The notes under the pieces: generated by a model
Told to the model about the DNA's origin: nothing
The model's database searches: none
Seen by the model: only the letters and a program-made list of their open reading frames with translations
Source of the DNA: Xanthobacteraceae bacterium
GTDB taxonomy: Bacteria > Pseudomonadota > Alphaproteobacteria > Rhizobiales > Xanthobacteraceae
Length of the DNA: 7,235 nt
Reading direction: 5' to 3'
NCBI GenBank assembly: GCA_030648135.1
Contig: JAUSIF010000232.1
Coordinates: forward strand, 1-7,235
Translations under genes and position numbers: made by a program
Shown: positions 1 through 5,520 of the stretch, in pieces
Position numbering within the stretch: the first letter of the stretch is position 1
Layout of the letters: each line of letters starts with the position of its first letter

Positions 1-749
1 CCCGACAGCACGGCCGAGATCGGGGTCGGGCCTTCGGCGTGGGCGTCCGGCAGCCAGGCGTGCAACGGCACCAACCCGGCCTTGGTGCCGTAGCCGAGCA
101 GCAGGAACACGAAGGCGATGTTCAAGAGCGGCGCGTCGAAGGAAGCGGCGTGGCGGATCAGCACCGTCCAGACCATGGCGTCGAGTCCTTCGCCGACCAC
201 CGGCTGGGCCGCGAGATAGATCAGAATGGTGCCGAACAGCGCCAGCCCGATGCCCACGCTGCCCAGGATGAAATATTTCCAGGCCGCCTCGAGCGCCTCA
301 TGGGTGCGGTAGATGCCGACCATCAAGACGGTCGTGAGCGTCGCAAACTCGATCGCCACCCACATCAGGCCGATGTTGTTGGCGAGAAGCGCCAAGTTCA
401 TCGAAAACATCAGCATCTGGTACATGGCATGATAGAAACGGAGATTGGCGGGTGTGAGCCTTTCGATCTCCAGCTCGTGCGCGATATAACTCGCGCTGAA
501 CACGCTGGTGGTGAAGCCGACGAAGGTGGTCAGTACGATGAAGACGTTGTTGAGGTCGTCGACGAGCAGATAGCGGCCGGGCTCCGGCCGCCCGATGAAC
601 AGCAACATCGCGGCTGTGAAGGTAAGCAAAGTAGCCAATATGTTGATCTGCGCCGAAAGCCGATAGCCGGGGAGAGCCGCGAGCAGCGCGGCCGCGCCGA
701 CTGGGATTACCAGCACCGCCGCGACTGCGAGATGGGAATACTCGTTCAT
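1..749 (-). CDS. hyfF: Hydrogenase-4 component F-like proton-translocating membrane subunit (3' part beyond window)
   Basis: Integral membrane subunit of a hydrogenase-4/complex I-like membrane arm, of the Mrp-antiporter/NuoL-M-N type that moves protons. The first 249 residues are present and the gene runs off the left edge; E. coli HyfF is about 526 aa, so roughly half is seen. Visible family marks are the Glu in a membrane segment (WVAIEF, Glu134), which matches the TM5 Glu of NuoM, and the loop-helix signature GTKAGLVPLHAWLPDAHAEG (residues 221-240), whose Lys223 matches the TM7 pumping Lys. Several hydrophobic helices precede them (about 8-27, 36-52, 67-90, 111-146, 160-181). The start ATG (747-749) overlaps the hyfE stop in an ATGA, so translation is probably coupled. 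The usual Shine-Dalgarno position holds a run of nine G. The motif LVPLHAWLPDAHAEGPTP favours HyfF over HyfB or HyfD. Confidence 0.93.
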   Translation of the reverse strand, partial: MNEYSHLAVAAVLVIPVGAAALLAALPGYRLSAQINILATLLTFTAAMLLFIGRPEPGRYLLVDDLNNVFIVLTTFVGFTTSVFSASYIAHELEIERLTPANLRFYHAMYQMLMFSMNLALLANNIGLMWVAIEFATLTTVLMVGIYRTHEALEAAWKYFILGSVGIGLALFGTILIYLAAQPVVGEGLDAMVWTVLIRHAASFDAPLLNIAFVFLLLGYGTKAGLVPLHAWLPDAHAEGPTPISAVLS

Positions 750-1411
750 ACCCGGGTCCCCCCCCCGAAGCGATCGAGTGCGCTGACATCGACGGTGTCG
801 AACCGCTCGCGAATGCGGAACAGGAAGATGCCGATCACGATGAAGGCGATCAGGATCGAGAATGCGACCGAGATCTCGATCACGAACGGCATGCCCTTGG
901 CTCCGGTAGCGGCGAGAACGAGCCCGTTCTCGAGCGACATGAAGCCAACCACCTGGCTCACGGCATTGCGCCGCGTCACCATCAGCAAGAGGCCGATGAG
1001 CACCACCGAGAGCGCGAAGGCGAGATCCTCGCGCGCGAGCGGGTCGGCTCCGGGGGTGACCTTGAGCATCACCACCATCGAAAGCGCGACCAGCCCCATG
1101 CCGGCGAGCATGGTGAGCCCGATACCGCCGACGGTCTCGATTTCGCGATGGATGCCGAGACGGACGATGATCCGATGCAGCGCCAGCGGCACGAGCATTC
1201 CCTTGAAGACGAGTGCAATCACCGCCGTGACGATGAGGTGCGGCGCACCCTGAATGAAGGCCTGCCAGGCGACCGAGAGCGCGAGCACCACGGCGTGAAG
1301 CGCGAAGACGTTGAGCAGCGCGGTGAGGCGGTCCTGGTAGAGCTGGATGAAGCTCACCAGCACCAGCGAGCCTGCCAGCAGATGGGCGAGGTCGAAGACG
1401 AGACCGCGCAT
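746..1411 (-). CDS. hyfE: Hydrogenase-4 component E-like membrane subunit
   Basis: Small membrane subunit, 221 aa (E. coli HyfE about 216 aa), almost entirely hydrophobic with some six or seven predicted helices. The second half is NuoK-like: the stretch around VTRRNAVSQVVGFMSLENG (residues 145-163) matches the family, and Glu161 falls where NuoK has its conserved membrane Glu. Lys70, in the segment ALVFKGMLVP, is another buried charge, likely part of the proton path. The C-terminus IFLFRIRERFDTVDVSALDR (195-214 or so) is the typical HyfE ending. The start was chosen at MRGLVFDL because homology begins there, because GGGGAGG lies 6 nt upstream, and because the ATG overlaps the hyfC stop by one base (TGATG). 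The reading frame stays open much further upstream inside hyfC, but that part encodes no recognisable protein. The last codons contain nine consecutive G. Confidence 0.94.
   Translation of the reverse strand: MRGLVFDLAHLLAGSLVLVSFIQLYQDRLTALLNVFALHAVVLALSVAWQAFIQGAPHLIVTAVIALVFKGMLVPLALHRIIVRLGIHREIETVGGIGLTMLAGMGLVALSMVVMLKVTPGADPLAREDLAFALSVVLIGLLLMVTRRNAVSQVVGFMSLENGLVLAATGAKGMPFVIEISVAFSILIAFIVIGIFLFRIRERFDTVDVSALDRFGGGTRV
758..766 (-). repeat. G9 homopolymer tract at the hyfE/hyfF junction
   Basis: Nine consecutive G on the minus strand encode the three glycines in ...DRFGGGTRV of HyfE and end 8 nt before the hyfF ATG, in the Shine-Dalgarno position. hyfF lies in the -1 frame relative to hyfE. 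A -1 ribosomal slip on this run, or one extra G, would read F-G-G-G-D-P-G-M-N-E-Y straight into HyfF with no stop codon. The tract and the frame relation are seen directly; any slippage is inference. Confidence 0.9.
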
Positions 1412-2367
1412 CAGAGGCCTCCCCGCGACACGAACAGCAAGAGCGTTCCGAGCAGTCCCAGCATCAAGGCGATGCCGAGAAATTCGGGCACGCGGAAGAC
1501 CCGCATCTTGGCCATCGAGGTCTCGAACAATGCGAGCAGGAAACCCCCGGCCGCCAGTTTCACAGGGTAAAGGGCCAGGCCGACGAGATAGGCCAGCGGT
1601 TCCGCGCCCGGTTTGACAATTCCCCAAGGCACGAACACGCAGGCAATGAGCGAGATATAAAGCAGCAATTTCACCATCGCCGCGAACTCGATCAGCGCGA
1701 GATGGCGCCCGGAATATTCGAGCACCATGGCTTCGTGCACCATGGTGAGCTCGAGGTGCGTTGCCGGATTGTCGACCGGAATTCGGGCGTTCTCGGCGAT
1801 CGCGACCAGAATGAGCGCCACCAACGCCAAGCCCAACGAAACGCGAAGGCCGACGCCCGACGCCATGATCTGTGAGACGGTGGAGAGCTGGGTCGAACCG
1901 GCGATGAGCGCGAGCGTGAACACGATCATGATCATCGCGGGCTCCGCCAGCGAGGCGATCATCATCTCGCGGGAGGAGCCGATGCCGCCGAAGCTGGTGC
2001 CGATGTCGAGTCCGGCGAGGGCCTGGAAGAAGCGCGCGCTCGCGATCAGCGCGATGATGGCGATGAGATCGGCCGACCAGCTGAAGATAAGCCCGGTCGC
2101 GAAGGTGGGGATCAGAGCGGCTGCGACCCAGGTGGTGGCGAAGACCACATAGGGGGTCACGCGGAAGAGCCAGGAGGCGTTCTCGGCCAGCACCACCTGC
2201 TTGCCCATGAGCCGGGCGAGATCGCGATAGGGCTGCAACAGCGGCGGTCCCCGGCGGCGCAGGAGCCGAGCCTTCACCACGCGCACGAAGCCGGTGAGGA
2301 GCGGCGCCAGCGCCAGGACGAGAAACATCTCCAGGCCCTGCACGAAGAGGTCGGGGGTCACGGCCAT
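1411..2367 (-). CDS. hyfC: Hydrogenase-4 component C-like (NuoH/HycD family) membrane subunit
   Basis: Membrane subunit of the NADH dehydrogenase subunit 1 (NuoH) family, 318 aa (E. coli HyfC about 315). In complex I and group-4 hydrogenases this subunit anchors the catalytic arm to the membrane and links redox chemistry to proton movement. Family marks are the N-terminal cytoplasmic signature RRRGPPLLQPYRDLARLMGK (residues 37-56), the segment GSSREMMIASLAEPAM (130-145), and the C-terminal signature containing RIPVDNPATHLELTMVHEAM (195-214) followed by VLEYSG. The acidic residues in these loops (Glu134, Glu142, Glu206, Glu212, Glu217) are typical. THLELTMVHEAM rather than PEAEXELV points to the HyfC/HycD branch, not NuoH. 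The start was set by homology: MAVTPDLF, with GGTGA 7 nt upstream. It overlaps the hyfB stop by 10 nt. The frame extends upstream to about 2502, but that stretch is a shadow of the hyfB 3' end. Confidence 0.94.
   Translation of the reverse strand: MAVTPDLFVQGLEMFLVLALAPLLTGFVRVVKARLLRRRGPPLLQPYRDLARLMGKQVVLAENASWLFRVTPYVVFATTWVAAALIPTFATGLIFSWSADLIAIIALIASARFFQALAGLDIGTSFGGIGSSREMMIASLAEPAMIMIVFTLALIAGSTQLSTVSQIMASGVGLRVSLGLALVALILVAIAENARIPVDNPATHLELTMVHEAMVLEYSGRHLALIEFAAMVKLLLYISLIACVFVPWGIVKPGAEPLAYLVGLALYPVKLAAGGFLLALFETSMAKMRVFRVPEFLGIALMLGLLGTLLLFVSRGGL
1418..1424 (-). promoter_or_regulatory. Strong ribosome binding site of hyfE
   Basis: GGGGAGG on the minus strand, 6 nt before the ATG at 1411, embedded in the last codons of hyfC. 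It decides the hyfE start against the longer open frame that reaches 1627. Confidence 0.75.
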
Positions 2368-4367
2368 ATGGCGATCACCGTGAGCAGGGAGACGAGGGCG
2401 ATGAAGACCAGGGCGAGATAACGGCGGATGGTCTGGAACTGGAGCGGATTGAGCAGGTCGGCCACGAAGGTGACGGCGACGACTACGGGCGCGTAGAACC
2501 AATCCCAGACGAGATCGCGCAGGTCCACCGTGAGGCGCGCCGCGCGCATCTCTCCCGGCGGCGGCATCTCGACCCGTTCGCGGGCGCGGAATATGACCGT
2601 GCCATAGACGCGGCGGATCGGCTGGGCGAAGCTCGCCGCGGTATATTGCGTGGCCGGGCTCGCGTCCGGATAGCCGCAGTCCCAGGCTGGTGCGCGGCGC
2701 ACGGCATTCGACGCGAATTGATGGATCACATAGACCGCCACACAGGCCGCAAACGTAATGAACAGGAACAAGAGCAGGCCGTTATAGGAGCTACGGCTTT
2801 CGGCAATCGGCACGATCGAGAGCCAGGGCAGCGCGGTCTGCACCGGCATGCGGCCGCCGACCATGCTGGTCACCGCCGGCGCGAGAGCGTCGATGAAGAA
2901 GCCGGGCAGGATTCCGGCAACGAGACAGAGTGCGGCGAAGGCGAACATGGCGGCAAGCGAAAAGCGGTCGGTTTCCTCTGCGCGCTCGGCCGCCGGCGTT
3001 CGCGCCCGTCCGAGGAAAGTAATGCCGAAGGCCTTGACAAAACAGGCGGCGGCGAGCGCCGCCGACAGCGCCAAGAGCGCACCCACGGCCGGCACCGTGA
3101 ACTTCAAGCCCCATTCCGGCAGATCGGGGCTGAGCAGGATCGCCTGGAAGGTCAGCCATTCGGAGACGAAGCCGTTCAAGGGCGGCAAAGCCGAGATCGC
3201 GACGCAGCCGACGAGAAATACGAAGGCGGTCTTCGGCATGCGGTGGATGAGGCCGCCCAAGTGCTCCATGTCGCGCTCGCCGGTCGCGGTCTGCACGGCG
3301 CCGGCGCCGAAGAACAACAGGCTCTTGAAGACGCAGTGGTTGAACACATGGAATAGCGCGGCGGTGGCAGCCAGCGCCGCAGCCCAGGTCATCCGGTGCG
3401 CCTCGAAGGCAAGCGCCAGGCCCAGCCCGATATAGATGATCCCGATGTTTTCGACCGTGTGATAGGCGAGCAGGCGCTTCAAGTCGTGCTGAATCAATGC
3501 GTACAGCACGCCGAGTACCGCGGTGACGCCGCCAAGGGAGAGCACCAGCATTCCCCACCACCATTCCGGCGCGCCCAGGAGATCGAACACGATGCGGATG
3601 AAGCCGTAGACGGCGACTTTGGTCATCACTCCGCTCATCAGCGCGGAGACGTGGCTCGGCGCCGCCGAATGGGCGGGCGGGAGCCAGGCGTGAAGCGGCA
3701 CCAGACCCGATTTCGATCCGGTACCGACGAGGGCGAGGACAAGCGCGAGCGTCGCCGCATAGGGCTCGAGCGTCCGCGCACGGATCTGGTCGAAGGCATA
3801 GGCTCCCGCGCCTCCCGCGAGCACGCCGAAGGCGAACAAGAGCGCAAGCGTGCCGAACGAGGCCATCGTGAGATACAAGAGACCCGCGCGCCGGTTTTCT
3901 TCCTCGCGATGACGCACCACCACGAGCGCCCAGGACGAAAGCGACATGAACTCCCAGGCGAGCAGGAAAGAGAAGGCATCATCGGCGACGAGCACCAGAT
4001 TCATGCCGAGCAGGAACAGGCAGTAGAACGGAAGGCAGCGGCCCTGCTCGGGCTCGTGGCGGCCATAGCCTACGGCATAGAGGCTCGTGATCGTCGCCGC
4101 CATGTTGACGATGAACGCGAAGGTCGCCGACAGCGCATCGAGCCTCAGCCTCATTCCGGTCGAGGGAAGACCAAGCGGCAGCTGCACGCGCAGCGGCGTT
4201 CCGCCCGCGGCAGCGAGGAACGCGGAGACCGCGGCCGCGGCCGCGATCAGCGCCGCAAGGGCGTAGACGATGGAGGGGCCGCGGCGGGTATGGGCGAGCG
4301 GTATCGCGGCCAGAGCCAGGAGAAGGAGCGCGAAGACAAGGAATCCGGCGTGCAGATCGAGGCTCAT
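2358..4367 (-). CDS. hyfB: Hydrogenase-4 component B-like proton-translocating membrane subunit
   Basis: First gene of the minus-strand operon; 669 aa, close to E. coli HyfB (672 aa). It is a polytopic, Mrp-antiporter-type subunit (NuoL/M/N relative) of the ion-pumping arm. Visible marks: LLAWEFMSLSSW (residues 135-146) with Glu139 at the TM5 Glu position; the core signature GTGSKSGLVPLHAWLPPAHS (215-234) with Lys219 as TM7 Lys; SHVSALMSGVMTKVAVYG (238-255) with Lys250; the segment AYHTVENIGIIYIGLG (301-316); FNHCVFKSLLFFGAG (342-356); and CFVKAFGITFLG (442-453), whose Lys445 probably corresponds to the TM12 charge. The C-terminal part, with AWDCGYPDASPATQYTAASF (561-580) and a last helix from about 647, is typical of HyfB and absent from NuoM. 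ATG start with GGAG 8 nt upstream. Neither a HyfA-type ferredoxin gene upstream nor a HyfD gene downstream is present. Confidence 0.95.
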   Translation of the reverse strand: MSLDLHAGFLVFALLLLALAAIPLAHTRRGPSIVYALAALIAAAAAVSAFLAAAGGTPLRVQLPLGLPSTGMRLRLDALSATFAFIVNMAATITSLYAVGYGRHEPEQGRCLPFYCLFLLGMNLVLVADDAFSFLLAWEFMSLSSWALVVVRHREEENRRAGLLYLTMASFGTLALLFAFGVLAGGAGAYAFDQIRARTLEPYAATLALVLALVGTGSKSGLVPLHAWLPPAHSAAPSHVSALMSGVMTKVAVYGFIRIVFDLLGAPEWWWGMLVLSLGGVTAVLGVLYALIQHDLKRLLAYHTVENIGIIYIGLGLALAFEAHRMTWAAALAATAALFHVFNHCVFKSLLFFGAGAVQTATGERDMEHLGGLIHRMPKTAFVFLVGCVAISALPPLNGFVSEWLTFQAILLSPDLPEWGLKFTVPAVGALLALSAALAAACFVKAFGITFLGRARTPAAERAEETDRFSLAAMFAFAALCLVAGILPGFFIDALAPAVTSMVGGRMPVQTALPWLSIVPIAESRSSYNGLLLFLFITFAACVAVYVIHQFASNAVRRAPAWDCGYPDASPATQYTAASFAQPIRRVYGTVIFRARERVEMPPPGEMRAARLTVDLRDLVWDWFYAPVVVAVTFVADLLNPLQFQTIRRYLALVFIALVSLLTVIAIWP

Positions 4368-4375
4368 CGGAGCCG

Positions 4376-4379
4376 CTCC
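4376..4379 (-). promoter_or_regulatory. Ribosome binding site of hyfB
   Basis: GGAG on the minus strand, 8 nt before the hyfB ATG at 4365-4367, within TGGAGCGGCTCCG. It supports this ATG as the first start of the operon. Confidence 0.65.
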
Positions 4380-4622
4380 ACGGCGCGCAGCCGCAGATCG
4401 TCAATGATCTCAATTGCGTCGCGAGTCGATGTATTGCAGGCGGCCAATTGCAAAATAGCCCATAGCGGCCGGCGTGCACCGCCGTACCCCACGCGCTATC
4501 CTCCGATCCACGGAAACCTTTGCTAACACGCCGATTCTCGCCGGAGCAAGGCGACCGTTCGCCACCGCCATGTGCCAGAGGCGGCGGACCCTGGTGGCGC
4601 TCCTGGGTGCAGCGCAGCAGCA

Positions 4623-4651
4623 TTGAAAGCCCATGCGCCGTCCGCTATACG
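4623..4651 (+). promoter_or_regulatory. Predicted sigma-70-type promoter of the acpXL operon
   Basis: TTGAAA (4623-4628; five of six to TTGACA), a 17-base spacer, then TATACG (4646-4651; four of six to TATAAT). Transcription would start near 4658, giving a leader of about 93 nt before acpXL. Spacing and hexamers are good for a GC-rich alphaproteobacterium. No other credible promoter lies between this point and acpXL. Confidence 0.55.
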
Positions 4652-4710
4652 AGCCCGGATATTCAAGAGCGAACCAACCTAACCGCCCGGCATCCGGCCT
4701 GCGCATCCCG

Positions 4711-4733
4711 GCCCCGAAGCCTGCCCGCGGGGC
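4711..4733 (+). repeat. GC-rich inverted repeat in the acpXL leader
   Basis: GCCCC (4711-4715) can pair with GGGGC (4729-4733) around a 13-base loop; an alternative shorter hairpin is GCCC (4723-4726) with GGGC (4730-4733). It ends 6 nt before the GGAG ribosome binding site (4740-4743). A small structure in a GC-rich leader can arise by chance, so any effect on translation is speculative. Confidence 0.3.
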
Positions 4734-4739
4734 GCGAGT

Positions 4740-4743
4740 GGAG
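4740..4743 (+). promoter_or_regulatory. Ribosome binding site of acpXL
   Basis: GGAG (in GTGGAGATTGTCC) 7 nt before the ATG at 4751. Together with homology beginning at MPSTFET it decides this start over in-frame upstream candidates as far back as 4520. Confidence 0.75.
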
Positions 4744-4750
4744 ATTGTCC

Positions 4751-5032
4751 ATGCCTTCGACCTTCGAAACGGTCACCAATATCATCGCCGAGACGTGCGA
4801 CATCCCGCGCGAGAACATCAAGTTGGAGAGCCACGCCATCGACGATCTCGGCATCGACAGCCTCGACTTCCTCGACATCGCCTTCGCCATCGACAAGGCC
4901 TTCGGTATCAAGCTGCCGCTCGAGCAGTGGACCCAGGAAGTCAACGAGGGCAAGGCCACGACCGAGCAGTATTTCGTGCTCAAGAATCTGTGCGAACGCA
5001 TCGATGCCCTCAAAGCAGCGAAGGGCGTCTAG
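4751..5032 (+). CDS. acpXL: Specialised acyl carrier protein AcpXL for very-long-chain fatty acids
   Basis: Acidic carrier protein of 93 aa, slightly longer than housekeeping AcpP (about 78 aa), as expected for AcpXL. The 4'-phosphopantetheine site is DSLD with Ser37 in HAIDDLGIDSLDFLDIAFAI (28-47). The following segment FGIKLPLEQWTQEVNEGKAT (51-70), then EQYFVLKNLC, is a strong AcpXL signature not found in AcpP. In Rhizobium, AcpXL carries the growing C26-C30 (omega-1)-hydroxy fatty acid in the cytoplasm and delivers it to LpxXL, which transfers it to lipid A. It is the first gene of the plus-strand operon, 11 nt before fabZXL, behind a predicted sigma-70 promoter. The protein assignment is secure; its exact acyl cargo in this organism is inferred from the family. 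Confidence 0.95.
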   Translation: MPSTFETVTNIIAETCDIPRENIKLESHAIDDLGIDSLDFLDIAFAIDKAFGIKLPLEQWTQEVNEGKATTEQYFVLKNLCERIDALKAAKGV

Positions 5033-5043
5033 AGTCCAACGGG

Positions 5044-5520
5044 ATGCGTATTGAATATTTCTTGCTCGTCGACCGCATCGTATCGCTGTCAATTGAGGAA
5101 GGTGTGGTGCGGTGCGAGGCGACGGTGCCGGCCGAGAGCACCATCTACGAGGGACATTTCCCCGGGTTCCCGGTCTTGCCGGGCGTTCTCCTGATCGAGG
5201 CGATGGCGCAGACCGCGGGCTGGCTCGTCCTGGCGATGACCCGGTGCGAGCGGTTTCCGTTCCTGTCCATCATCAACGAGGCCAAACTGCGCAATTTCGT
5301 CAGGCCCGGTAACGTGTTGATGGTCGAGTCGAAGCTGATTTACGAAGGGTCCGGCTACATCAAGACCGAAAACCGCGTCTTGTTCGAGAGTGCCGTCATG
5401 TGCGAAGCCACCACCACCTTCCGTGTCCTGCCTTTCCCTTCTCCGGTCTTCCAGGAAAAGCTCGTGGCCCACGCACTCAACATCGGCTTCCCGGCGGAGT
5501 TCGCGAAGAATGTCCGGTGA
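5044..5520 (+). CDS. fabZXL: FabZ-like 3-hydroxyacyl-ACP dehydratase of the very-long-chain cluster
   Basis: 158 aa hot-dog-fold protein. The FabZ active-site motif is plain: GHFPGFPVLPGVLLIEAMAQ (residues 37-56) with catalytic His38 and Glu52. It would remove water from 3-hydroxyacyl-AcpXL in each elongation round. The opening MRIEYFLLVDRI and the position directly after acpXL match the rhizobial FabZXL type rather than housekeeping FabZ, which lies elsewhere with lpxD/lpxA. The start was chosen by homology. Only a weak ribosome site is visible (GGG directly before ATG), and the gap to acpXL is just 11 nt, so translational coupling is likely. The 3' end overlaps the next gene by 11 nt. A FabA-type isomerase cannot be fully excluded from sequence alone, but length and motif favour FabZ. 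Confidence 0.92.
   Translation: MRIEYFLLVDRIVSLSIEEGVVRCEATVPAESTIYEGHFPGFPVLPGVLLIEAMAQTAGWLVLAMTRCERFPFLSIINEAKLRNFVRPGNVLMVESKLIYEGSGYIKTENRVLFESAVMCEATTTFRVLPFPSPVFQEKLVAHALNIGFPAEFAKNVR

Larger units (their letters stand above)
4368..4750. other. Divergent intergenic region between the hyf and acpXL operons
   Basis: 383 bases with no credible gene; the open frames here have no recognisable protein and poor starts. Read leftward, it must hold the hyfB promoter, but no pair of -35/-10 hexamers convinced me. A relatively AT-rich patch (about 4405-4460) with three GCAAT words on the minus strand is the likeliest location. Read rightward, a good sigma-70-type promoter lies at 4623-4651. An inverted repeat with arms CCGCC (4565-4569) and GGCGG (4580-4584), extendable by two more pairs across a mismatch, could form a hairpin, but it has no T-run and is not a classical terminator. 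The last 60 bases are very GC-rich leader sequence of acpXL. Confidence 0.8.

Noticed and set aside
39..1253. Long plus-strand open frame of 404 codons opposite hyfF and hyfE
   Set aside because: It is antisense to two well-recognised membrane genes, has low-complexity Arg/Gln/Glu-rich sequence with no family motif, and is expected from codon bias in GC-rich DNA.
1..4367. Complex I (nuo) operon fragment
   Set aside because: The gene order B-C-E-F, the HyfE-specific protein and the HyfB-specific C-terminal region do not fit nuo, which would have nuoH-I-J-K-L-M-N.
3396..4526. Plus-strand open frame of 376 codons opposite hyfB
   Set aside because: It is highly charged and repetitive, has no recognisable domain, and is fully explained as the antisense shadow of hyfB.
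4557..4577. Possible sigma-54 promoter for hyfB (TGGCAC on the minus strand), attractive because E. coli hyf is sigma-54 dependent
   Set aside because: The -12 GC does not fall 10 bases after the -24 GG; the bases there are TG, and no TTGC element follows at the right spacing.
4565..4584. Inverted repeat CCGCC/GGCGG as a transcription terminator
   Set aside because: No T-run on either strand, and it lies upstream of both divergent operons where no transcript needs to end.
4410..4706. Possible small gene (98 codons, minus strand) in the intergenic region
   Set aside because: No family resemblance and no good ribosome site; it runs through the acpXL promoter and is Arg-rich like the other shadow frames.
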